A DNA stretch of 64,000 bases from Molanna angustata (lineage: Eukaryota; Arthropoda; Insecta; Trichoptera; Molannidae), in NCBI GenBank assembly GCA_963576475.1, contig OY754982.1:2809909-2873908 (forward strand). Direction: 5' to 3'. The notes under the pieces were generated by a model. It saw only the letters and a list, made by a program, of their open reading frames with translations, was not told where the DNA came from and searched no databases. Shown here piece after piece: positions 21,949 to 31,566 of the stretch (its first letter is position 1; every line of letters starts with the position of its first letter). A program made the translations under genes and the position numbers.

Positions 21949-22737
21949 TGTCTTAAAACACCGCAATACTACCTTGGACAGGCGTGCAAGCGTTGTGTAA
22001 AATTTGTATGAGAGATACACAGTCGTTAACCAACTGATCTGCTACACAGCGTTTATTGGTAACGTTTTTGCCTACACGGGTGTTTGACGGTTGTGTAACT
22101 TTAACAGCTCATTTATTAGTAAGACTGTGTATTATATACAGAATTCAGTGATTAGGTATATATGAATATAGGAAAAAGATTTCGGCAATTGATATATTGC
22201 ATTGCCAAAGAAAATCGAACTTAGCTTATATGTGAGACTAACAGTTTTATTCACGAATGTATACGATTTTGTATATTAAACAAACTTTTGGAAATGTCAT
22301 TTCCTCCGAGTCAAGTTTGGTTGATATTTAATAATGTATAAAATGAGACGAGAAAAAATAACTTTCTGGATTTGATGGAGTTTGTTTTGATCGCAAAAAA
22401 ATCCAAGTTCCAAGATAAATAAAAAAAGAAGCAACACAAGTTTTCTCTGTTTGTGTTCATCTTGAAATTATCATTTAGAGTTACTCGATTTGAATGTTCA
22501 ACGTATGCTCAAAGACTTAAGTTTCAACTCAAGTAGAATATTTAAATAACCCTACGAATCACAAAAAAAGACGAAAGTAAATCCAACTAGATTTGTCTTT
22601 ATTTATTTTTTAAAACAAATATATGTACTCGAATAATTGAATATTCTCAATCGAAAATGTGACATTATTTATTTCACAGTTTCAAAGAAGATAGCGTTAG
22701 ACACAAATAAAGACTTAAACAGAAATTGTAGGAAACA
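21949..22737. other. AT-rich intergenic DNA, no gene seen
   Basis: No coding, tRNA-like or inverted-repeat signal beyond the hairpin at its left edge. Confidence 0.4.
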
Positions 22738-23600
22738 AGACGTGTAGGTATTTATGTCAGGATATGATAGTATGGAGGTCAGTCCTTTTTTCCTACCCAG
22801 AATATGAACACAGCATGATGGTATGTATGTATGTTTGGAGATTTAGTATCAAACTATTTATATATATTATTCTTAGATATTGTGTATAGGCAACTGCCTT
22901 ACAAATTGTATGAAACGATGTCGTCACTAAATTCAATTTTTATAAAAATTGTTAAAAAAAGTTAGAGATGTACTAATACAATGTAAATATGTATATTTTA
23001 TAGCAAATTAAATTATCTAGTTAAGATGTTTCGGTTTTTTTCGATATTTTTAAAAACTTTGGAAATAAAGGTAGTAAATTTATCATAAAAAAATGTTAAA
23101 GAAACTCTGTAATTCTTTGAAAAAATTTAGTTGAGAATTTTAATTTGTCTATAGGTATTCATACCAATTTCAACGTTCAAGCCTTTATAGTTTTAATAAA
23201 GATATATGGAAAAATAAAGTAAAAATTCAAAAGTTGATAACCCCTGACTGAAACAAAAATTGAAAATTCTGAGTATGAAAGTTTTGTAGGAATATAACTA
23301 ACTATATTTTCTTAAATTTTGGGCTCTGCAAATTGAGCGGATCAAAAGTTTTAAGGTGGACATACACACACACAGACACACCAAATGTTCTGCTCCGAAT
23401 TCTGAGTAAATACGTATATAGAACACATATATCCTGCGAAGCCTCTAAGTTGGTATTTTTTAACTTCAAAGTTGGAAAAGCCTTGAAAAATATAGACCCT
23501 GCATATAAATCTCGCGTATCTTGGCTTGATACTTTGTCGATATGTTAAAAGAGATAAATTCTCTAGAACAAATCGACGGTTGGATGAGGCCACAAAGTTA
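22738..23600 (+). repeat. Dispersed repeat family A, copy 2 (near complete)
   Basis: Lacks the first 130 bp. It then carries in order the GATGGTATGTATGTATG block, GAAACGATGTCGTCACTAAA, a long AT-rich middle, TTGAGCGGATCAAAAG, a short CA array (23361-23380), GTTCTGCTCCGAATTCTGAG, GCCTCTAAGTTGG and the right end CAAATCGACGGTTGGA. No protein is encoded. It is the longest copy, with about 300 bp of middle that the 62908 copy lacks. Confidence 0.8.
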
Positions 23601-23689
23601 CTTTTGAAATATTTAAGAAAGATATAAAAATCAATCAACTTCTTGGTATTTGAAGAAAAAAATATGATAGACATCTACATAGGTATGTA

Positions 23690-24109
23690 TTTGTTATATA
23701 AAATATGGCGTCGGTGTTTTTAGGGTAGATTTAAAATGATTTATCAAAAGGTTGGCTGTTACTTTTGGGAGAGTACAATAATTTATTATTTTTCCGTCAA
23801 GTTGAGACAATAAAAATTCCTTTTTTCCTCCATCCCCTATCTCTCCAGTCTGGGTGGGTCGTAAAACAAGAAAGGAGGGGGGGGGCTAAATAAAAATCCC
23901 ACTAAATTGTGTTATGTTAAAAATTAAGGTATTCTGTTTTTCGGAAATACGTCGACGATATTAAATTAATTTGTTTTCACTGAAAACCAATGTACATAAA
24001 ACAAACAATAAATTTAATAAAAAAAACAATTCAAAATAGGTAATATATAGGTAATTTATAACATTTTATTTTAATATTTTTTAAAAGTTCATATATGTAT
24101 ATATACGCG
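23690..24109. other. AT-rich intergenic DNA, no gene seen
   Basis: A poly-G run (23876-23885) interrupts otherwise AT-rich sequence. No other feature. Confidence 0.4.
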
Positions 24110-24351
24110 AAAATTGGATTATTTTTTTCTGTCGGAAGTCAATGATGTTTTTTTTGACAAATTTTTAACATCTCAATAGAGACGAAGTTGGAATATTATA
24201 AAAGAACCAGGAACTCAAGGTACCGACAGGGCTTACGACCTGTCATCGGCTGCTTTACGTGATCACTTTATGCGCTTGCGCAACGTTCACCAATTATGCC
24301 TTCTTATTGAGTTCCCTTATCAATGCAATTTTGAAAGTTCTATATATTTTG
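24110..24351 (+). repeat. Dispersed repeat family D, copy 2
   Basis: Contains GAGACGAAGTTGGAATATT, CAGGGCTTACGACCTGTCAT (the inner TCGGCTG follows) and AACGTTCACCAATTATGC. It is colinear with 25250-25505 and inverted at 7935-8085. It ends at the target site of the RTE copy that follows. Confidence 0.8.
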
Positions 24352-24769
24352 GGGAAATGAGGTCCCTAAGACGAATGTGTGGTAGAACGATCTATGATAG
24401 GATAAAGAATGTGGACATCAGACGAGAATGCAAGATTGAAAGAGATATTGTGAGTAGAATGAAAGTAAATACACTACGATGGTTCGGACATGTGGAGAGA
24501 ATGAACGATGAGCGCCTGACAATGAAAGTATACAAGGCTGAAAATGAGTGGAATGAGAGGTCGTGGCCACCCGAGAAAGAGTTGGCATGATCATATAAAT
24601 GAGATTTTGAAAGATGGTAATATACCAAGTCAGAATAATAGGAGAGCATGTATGACGCGATGCATGGATGTAAATGAGGCAAAACATGTATGTCAAGATA
24701 GAGGTGTCTGGCGTTCGGTCCTCTCTGCCTACCCCAAGTAGGGATACGGCGTGATGGTATGTATGTATA
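24352..24769 (+). pseudogene. RTE-type LINE, truncated, 11-bp target duplication
   Basis: TATATATTTTG at 24341-24351 and 24770-24780 flanks the copy. It encodes MRSLRRMCGRTIYDRIKN, then LRWFGHVERMNDERL. A one-base shift near 24545 moves the rest (MRGRGHPRKSWHDHINEIL, CMDVNEAKHVCQDRGVWRSV, LSAYPK) into the next frame. It is a diverged subfamily relative to 5205 and 45407, but with the same GGCGTGATGGTATGTATG end. Confidence 0.92.
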
Positions 24770-24974
24770 TATATATTTTGACAATGAGAAGCAGATCGAG
24801 CACTATCTATAAAGCTTTTAAAATAAGCTATTTTTAATTTATTTTCATTGGTATAAACCACCTCACTAGGCTAAGACTGTTCCGAGGATGTAGAAAATTA
24901 CTCTCATTATATATCACAAAAAAAATTGAACTTGTTTTTTTTTCTTAAATATTTAATTTTTTTAAAATTTTATT

Positions 24975-25195
24975 TGATAATACTTCTCGGGTAACTAACA
25001 GGTAATATGTCAAACATTGATTTAACATACACCCAATAACAAGTTGCCACATTTTGAAGACATACGATATTAATCGTCTCGAAGATCCAGACTGAAAACA
25101 CAATTAAAAACTGTGTCTCCACCTGGAATCCAACCCGGGACCTTTGGATCAGCAGTCAGATACCTAACTAACTGAGCCACTAAGGCCGAATATTA
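24975..25195 (-). mobile_element. SINE-2 copy, near full length
   Basis: On the minus strand: tRNA-like head (GGCTCAGTTAGTTAGGTATC with a degenerate B box), CGGTGGAGACAC-like junction, body and a degraded A/T tail at the left. The B box has lost its consensus (TTGGATTCC). Confidence 0.85.
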
Positions 25196-25249
25196 TACCT
25201 ATTATAAAATAAAAAAAAGTTATTTTTACTTAATCGAATATTTTTATTA

Positions 25250-25505
25250 TTGCATATGCGCAAACATTGGATTTTTTTCCCTGTCGGGAGTCAAAGATAT
25301 TTTTTAACAGATTTTTAATTATATCAATAGAGACGAAGTTGGAATATTTATTGTAGGAGAACCGGGAAATCAAGGCACCTACAGGGCTTACGACCTGTCA
25401 TCGGCTGGTTTACGTGATCACTTTATGCGCTTGCGCAACGTTCACCAATTATGCCTTTTAATGAGATCCCTATCAATTCAATTTTGAAAGTTCTATATAT
25501 TGTAA
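25250..25505 (+). repeat. Dispersed repeat family D, copy 3
   Basis: Direct copy of 24110-24351 about 1.1 kb downstream. It continues beyond the TATATATT word into unique sequence, so the family probably ends there. Confidence 0.8.
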
Positions 25506-25800
25506 TACTGAAATTCTTTTCGCTTGAAAATAAGGAATTTTTACTACAGCCATCTATGGGTGAAATTATGAACAACAATTTTATTATTTTTATTTATTTT
25601 GTTGGAACGCCATCTATTGAGAGAATTGGTTTTTTTGTAAATAATGAAAGCTACAATTCTTATATCTGAGGTGACAATGCATTTTTCGCATAGAAGTCAC
25701 CCCTGAATTGCGCCAGACTTATAAGGTCATTTTTGTCTTATTTACCTACTTGTACCAATGTGTAAGTAATCTTGATTATTTTTACTTGATCATGTTTCCA

Positions 25801-26010
25801 CAGTATATGTATTTTGCCCTTTTTTCTATATCCACTGTAAATTTTGCTCTGGTTTCTTTTTCCACAGTAAATAATGCTCTTGTTTCTGTATCCACAGTAA
25901 ATCTTGCCTTTGTTTCTGTATCCACAGTAAATTATGCTCTTGTTTCTGTATCCACAGTAAATTATGCTCTTGTTTCTGTATCCACAGTAAATTATGCTCT
26001 TTTTTCTGTA
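25801..26010 (+). repeat. 30-bp minisatellite with open frame
   Basis: Seven exact-register 30-bp units; the first is degenerate and the last four nearly identical (TCCACAGTAAATTATGCTCT plus TGTTTCTGTA). Because 30 is a multiple of three and no unit has a stop in one frame, an open stretch of 130 codons (25708-26100) repeats the decapeptide STVNYALVSV. No splice, signal or domain context supports a gene; I treat it as a minisatellite. Confidence 0.9.
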
Positions 26011-26389
26011 TCCAAGTTTCTATTGTTTTCTAAAGTTTCAAATGTTTCATCAACTGTATGTCCTTTACGTCTTTTTTATCGTATTAAAATTTTTTTGTAG
26101 CTATATATTAATAATGTTATTGTCCGAATGTCGTGTTTGTCTTTGGAGTCATGAGTTGATGCAGCTGTGTGTCGTCTCGTAATTGTGTAGCGCTGAAGTT
26201 CTCAATAAATTAAAAAAAAATGTTATATCCACTCTCGTAGCCGTTTTAATTATTTTGAAATAAGTTTGTAAATGCGCCGAGCTGGAAACTAATTCTAATT
26301 AATTTTTAATAAAAAAATATTGTCTTTTTGGTCCTGTGGCTGCTCGTGCATCGAGATCTTTTGTATGAAAAAAAAACATTGGGTTGTGG

Positions 26390-27850
26390 ACAACGTCATA
26401 ATGCTCACTACCAAGTCAATCCACAAAGTATTGAAATTTTGTATGGAAAATTTGCAGCATTTTGATGAAATGAGTTTGTTAAATTATCTTTGATTTAAAT
26501 ATTTTACTATGAAAACTTGATAATTCTTCAATGCCATTTAATGAATGTGATAGCAATTTGAAAATAAACATATCAAATTTTAAGATTCCTGAGCTCGGGG
26601 TCGCTTTGAAATATTTGACAGTTAAAAATATTGAGAGCCAATGATCAGATATCTTTCAAAATCTAATGGTGTCTAAGCGAGTCTTTCGCTCCTGTGCGTT
26701 TCCTTCGCGTAAGTCTGCCTCCCGCAACTCTCTTCTAATGTCGGAGTGTCACGGGATTTGATGCAGTGACATTTGCCGAGTTGGACTCATGCAAACAATA
26801 GCGAACAATCTGGCGTTTCTCTTGACGGAAACGTTCGTACCTACCTATTAGCAATTTGAAAATATAAATATCAAACTTCATGTTTCCTGAGCTAAGGGTC
26901 ATTTTGAAATATATGTGACATTTAAAAAAATTGAGAAGCACTATTCAGATATCCTTAAAATTTCAATGAGGTCTAAGCGAGTATAAGATATATAAATTTG
27001 CAAAATTTTAAAGTAATCAAAAGGGTACTTTATTTAGTATATAATCGACAAATGAAAATCAACACGCCGTACATAACATACAACATACATATAGCACATA
27101 CATAGTACACAGCACACACTCAAATACATTGTGATGAAACTTTCAGAATAAAATCACAGCATTACATACATACATACCATCACGCCATGTCCCTTGCGGG
27201 GTAGGCAGAGAGAACCGAACGCCATATTTTTCTATCCTGGCACGCATATCTCGCCTCGTCCACATTCATGCATCTTCTCATACATGATCGTCTATTGCTC
27301 ACACTTCTAACATTTCCGTTTTTCAAAATTTCGTTCATATGGTCGTGCCATCCCATTCTTGGGCGTCCCCGACCTCTCATTCCATTCCTTTCCGCTCTGT
27401 ATATTTTCTTCGTCAGGCGCTCCTCATTAATTCTCCCCATGTGACCAAACCATCTCAATGTGTTCACTTTCATTCTAGTAATGACATCTTTCTTCATCAT
27501 ACATTCTTTCCTTATGTCCTCATTTCTTAACCGGTCATACATCGTTCTATTACAAATCCTTCTTAACGATCTCATTTCAACTGCATATATTCTACTTTCA
27601 TGCGTCTTCTGCCATGTCCAGGTTTCACTTGCATACGTCAAGGTTGGCACTACGATGGCGTTATGAATGGCAACGTTGGCATCCTTTGATATGTTGCGAT
27701 CATTCATAATTGGTCTTAGTGCTCCAGTCATTCTGTTTCCTGCCATAACTCTTCTTTCGATCTCTTTGATAATCTGCAATAAAGAAATAGCCTTAAAAAT
27801 TGCAAATCAATAACTCCCCACTATCATCGTTTGTGTGGAGTAAAAATGTG
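26390..27850 (+). repeat. Dispersed repeat family B, longest copy, split by RTE
   Basis: This copy shows that family B extends well upstream: GGTTGTGGACAACG, CAATTTGAAAATA with GATTCCTGAGCTCGGGGTC (present twice, near 26560 and 26845, so partly duplicated), TCTAAGCGAGT, then ACACGCCGTACATAAC. It is cut at about 27175 by the minus-strand RTE and resumes at about 27769 with TGATAATCTGCAAT, CCTTAAAAATTGC and GGAGTAAAA. Confidence 0.75.
27180..27779 (-). pseudogene. RTE-type LINE 3' portion, 199 open codons
   Basis: The best-preserved copy of this RTE subfamily: EIERRVMAGNRMTGALRPIM, PTLTYASETWTWQK, SLRRICNRTMYDRLRNEDIR, VNTLRWFGHM, GRGRPRMGWHDH, WRSVLSAYPARDMA, with no internal stop. The reverse-transcriptase core and endonuclease are absent. 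The (TATG)n tail lies at the left (27165-27180). It sits inside a family B copy, with a small deletion of target sequence and no visible duplication. Confidence 0.92.
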
Positions 27851-28511
27851 TCGTTTTAGAATTAATTTCGAAAAGAACCCATTAGATTTCAATGTAAAAA
27901 AACTATATCCATAGGTATACAAATTTGTGTTCGCCATATCGATTGTAATTTTTTCGATTACGTCAAATTAATTATTGCCATTTCAAATGTAATTTATTAT
28001 TAAAATCGTGGTAAACTACCATAACACGTTATATTCAAATCGATATCGATAATTTATAGTCAAAAATTTAAAATTCTTTGTGCAATCTTTATTAGAAATA
28101 TACCAATTTTACTTAATCTTTATTAAAAAAATACGTAAGTAAACCAAAACAGATTTTTGAAAATACGATTTTGAGGAAATCGTGCGTTGACATGCTAAAA
28201 TATTACTAGACCAATTTCGCGAAATAATTATATAATTTATAAATATAAATTAAAAACAAACGACATTTTTTACAATTATGGAAAAACATAATGTCGTTTG
28301 TTACAAAAAAGTGGGTCGGGAATCGTCAACAATTTATAGAAAATTGTATGTGTCTATACTTAGTAAATTATAAGAATCTTTTTTCCAGAAACAATAAAGA
28401 AAAGTATATTTATACTAACAGTATATTTGAATTGGTTTAATACTTTTCTTGTAAAACTCGTTTTAATAAAACCCCTTTATTTTTTTTTTTATTTTAAGTA
28501 TCTTAAAAATC
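27851..28511. other. AT-rich intergenic DNA, no gene seen
   Basis: Only a short inverted pair, AAACGACATTTTTTACAATT against ACATAATGTCGTTTG (28258-28300), stands out. No coding motif. Confidence 0.4.
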
Positions 28512-28717
28512 GTTAGGTATCTGACTGCTGATCCAAGGGTCCCGGGTTCGATTCCCGGTGGAGACACAGTTTTAAATTGTCTTTTCAGGCTGGATCTGTG
28601 AGACGATTAAAATAGTTAGTCTCCAGAATGTGGCAACTTGTTATTGGGTGCGTGTTAAATAAATATTTGACATAGTACCTGTAAGTTGCCCGAAAAGTAA
28701 TACAAAATAAATAAATG
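28512..28717 (+). mobile_element. SINE-2 copy
   Basis: From GTATCTGACTGCTGATCC through B box GGGTTCGATTCCCGGTGG, the AACTTGTTATTGGGTGCG body and an AAATAAATAAAT tail. It lies head to tail with a SINE-1 copy starting at 28722. Confidence 0.9.
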
Positions 28718-28721
28718 GATT

Positions 28722-28880
28722 TGTCTATGGCAGAGCGATTAACGCACTGGGCTAGTGATCCAGTGGTCGCGAGTTCGAATCCTGCCACGACCGATTTTGT
28801 TCACCAAGCGTTTATGCTTAATTTAGGGAATATAGGAAGATGAATATGTACTTGTTTAACAAGAACATATTCATTGAAAA
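28722..28880 (+). mobile_element. SINE-1 copy, best preserved
   Basis: The tRNA-Thr-like head includes GGCAGAGCGATTAACGC, loop CTAGTGA and GAGTTCGAATCC. The body holds TTTATGCTTAATTTAGGG and AGAACATATTCATTG, and the copy ends in an A-rich tail. It abuts the SINE-2 copy, giving a tandem dimer with two tRNA-like heads. Confidence 0.9.
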
Positions 28881-29449
28881 AAAATAAAAAAAAATATTAA
28901 AAATTAGTAAATTAAGGCCTATGAAGTTGATTTTTAATTCAAACGAAAGAGAATATGAATATGAGTTTTTTTACTATATTTTAATTATTATTCTTGGTAA
29001 AAAAAAAACTATAAATTTACCTTTATTTCACGAAAAATGGGTATCACCAAATCTCTGATACACAATATCTTTTCGTGTTTAATACATTAGAAGGTAATTT
29101 AATGGATATATTTTTTACACCCGTTTGCCTAAGGTTAACAAGGGCTCAGAATCAGAATCAGTGGATATAATTACTTGTTATTGATAAACACTTGTTTATG
29201 TATTTTTTTCTTTTTGTAAAATAACACATTCTTTATACATCTAGATACGAAATAATGTAGATTAATAATATGGGAAAATTTTATTAAGACGTTAAGCCAT
29301 ATATAAAATTAATACATCTAGTTTAAATAAAAAAAATGTAAAAAATATTTAATTTTTGGATCAAAAAGTATGGTATGAGTATGATGATTAATTATAAAAA
29401 CATTATGTAAAACTATGGAGAACATTAATAGTTTTTAACTACATATGTC
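28881..29449. other. AT-rich intergenic DNA, no gene seen
   Basis: Featureless apart from homopolymer A/T runs. Confidence 0.4.
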
Positions 29450-29506
29450 ACCTTTCGTAGGCTAGGTGCTTAATACATTGTATTAAGCACCTAGCCTACG
29501 AAAGGT
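29450..29506. other. Perfect 27-bp palindrome at a LINE edge
   Basis: Arms 29450-29476 and 29480-29506 are exact reverse complements around ATT. The right arm is the beginning of the LINE-related sequence shared with 6700 (CACCTAGCCTACGAAAGGT), so the left arm is an inverted duplicate of the element's terminal part. Confidence 0.9.
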
Positions 29507-29790
29507 AACAAGATTTTTGGTTTCTTTTATGTTTGGTGGTAAACTATTATACATTTTGAGACCTTTATGGTATTAACTATTTTGTGTACTTGTAAATCTA
29601 GTATGTCTAAAATCCTGATATCCTCTCGTAGGGTAAGCGTGAACATTGACATTGAATATTATAAATTTTCTGCATATATTTTGGAAGCATATTATTTTTT
29701 AGTTTGTAAATCAAGGTTAATGTGTTGTATAATATGATGTATTGCTTTACTGTCATTAATTTTAGCTTATCAAACATTGCATAGATCATC
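29507..29790 (-). pseudogene. LINE C-terminal fragment, CR1/Jockey type
   Basis: Minus frame: KLKLMTVKQYIILYNTLTLI, YKLKNNMLPKYMQKI, then decayed sequence ending near SCYLS. The Y-x-x-x-N-N-x-L-P-x-Y pattern belongs to the region after the reverse transcriptase. The nearest relative in the window is 6700-6945. Confidence 0.7.
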
Positions 29791-30214
29791 TATTGCATAG
29801 ATGCGCAAATATATACTTTAAATAGATGCGTAATATACCCACTTATTTTATTTACATAATTTATTGTCTGGCCGACTAAGTACATATTATGTAGAATACC
29901 TAACTATCAATACTTATTGTAACCGTAAGCGTGAGGTGTTGGAAGACCGCCAATGAGATGAAGGGATGGCATCAGCCATCATGCTGGTGTCAATTTGATG
30001 CTGAGAGCACAAGATAGAGTAGAGTGGCTTGGAAGGAGATAGAGGAGGCCTTCTTCCAGGAGTGGATGGGATTTGGCTGAAGAGAAGAAGCGTGTGCCCT
30101 TCATCATACCCTTCATCATAGTGACTGTCAATTTCTCCAACCTATCTTGAGTTTCAATCTATGTACATTTAAAAAAGGATCAATAATTTATTGATTCATT
30201 TTATTCAATCATAT
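29791..30214. other. Intergenic DNA, possible RTE-type coding scrap
   Basis: Around 29930-30080 a GC-richer patch (GAAGACCGCCAATGAGATG, GGCTTGGAAGGAGATAG, GGAGTGGATGGG) looks like decayed LINE C-terminal sequence, but no frame is convincing. Confidence 0.35.
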
Positions 30215-30310
30215 TTTTGTACATTGTACACTGGCAGATTTATATCTGCCAGATTTATATCGGTCATAAGGCAATTTTTTTCCAACCAATTAGATGTTGA
30301 AAATAAAACG
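30215..30310 (-). mobile_element. CR1/Jockey-type 3' end fragment
   Basis: Minus-strand TTGGTTGG, AATTGCCT and a CAGTGTACAATGTAC word match the 3' end of the relic at 43458-44941. A short internal duplication (CAGATTTATATC twice) is present. Confidence 0.6.
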
Positions 30311-30687
30311 TACCGATGAATTTTGAACCAGGTATTATTGTCTAATTTATGACTTAAATATCTTTCAAGTTACTTGTGATTCTGTTTTAATATTTTTAAT
30401 ATTTTTTTCCAATCTTGAAACAAAATTTAGGACCCTCGTTCATAAATCAAACTAGTTTGTTTTATGACATTATTTTCTCTTTAGGTTTTCACTCAAAAAG
30501 GTAGTTGTAGCCATTACTAATCAAAAACATTATATTACACAGATTTAGTGACAAAAAAATCAAATAATAACAATAAAAAATCAAATAATAACAATATAAA
30601 ATCAAATTCAAATAAAAGTCATATTCTTTATAATAGATTTTAAGATTAAACCATAAACCTGGGGGTCTACTCATGACATGTTCTTAA

Positions 30688-31378
30688 GGGGGGGACTGCT
30701 GCCAACGTACCTATTTTTAAATTTGATATACCATCATTATTTCTTATCAAATCGTTTTGAAAAAAATAATTTAGATAGTTTGGGTATTCACGAAGAAAAA
30801 TGTGTCTTTACTTTTTGATAATGTTCTGTATAAATTCTTGTAGAAAAATAATGGCATACCCCGATTTTCAACGTTTATCTTATATTTTTAATAAAATATA
30901 AGGCGTAGTTCAACATATTTTTTTTTAAATTAAAGAAGACAAAAATATCTAAAAAAATACGATGTGACGTTGCATTAATGCTTCAGGTTTAGAAAATAAA
31001 CCTAAAAAACATTTATTTTCCATTCAGCGCCATTGCGAAATATAAGTTTTTTTGGTTTATTAACATAGCCTGATGCATTAATGCAACGTTACATCGTATT
31101 TTTTCAGATATTTTGATCTTCTTTAATTTATAAAAAAATATATGTAATGCTCTATACCTAATAGTTTTTTAGAAATTTAAGATAAATGTCAAAAATTGGG
31201 GTATGCTTATTATTTTTCTACAAGAATATAAATATACAAAAGATAATTAAAAAATGAAGGTATATTTTTATTTATTAATATCCAAACTAACTAGGTTATT
31301 TTTTACCAAATGATTCGTTTTGTAGTAATGACGCAAATTCAAATTGAAAAAATAGGTACGTTGGCAGCAGTCCCCCCC
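30688..31378. mobile_element. TTAA-flanked foldback element, 691 bp
   Basis: TTAA at 30684-30687 and 31379-31382 bounds a long imperfect palindrome. The ends are GGGGGGGACTGCTGCCAACG and its inverse. The inner arms also pair, for example GCATTAATGCAACGTTACAT near 31072 against its near complement near 30965, and TTCTTGTAGAAAAATAAT against its inverse near 31215. There is no protein. A TTAA target is typical of piggyBac-type transposases, but the terminal G run is not the usual piggyBac end, so the superfamily is open. Confidence 0.85.
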
Positions 31379-31566
31379 TTAATACATTATTTTTTTATTT
31401 TTTTTTATATTTATTAGGCAATTCACACAATATTGTATGATTTGTGCCATAATTGTATTCACAGAACACTCAAACTTAAAAATAAACAAGACATACACTA
31501 TGAACAGTATCAAATAAAAGAAAGTCACTTAACACTAAAAATAAACATAAAATATCAAAAAGTACA

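Noticed and set aside
24418..24861. 147-codon minus-strand frame
   Set aside because: It is the antisense of the RTE fragment and SINE flank, with no independent motif.
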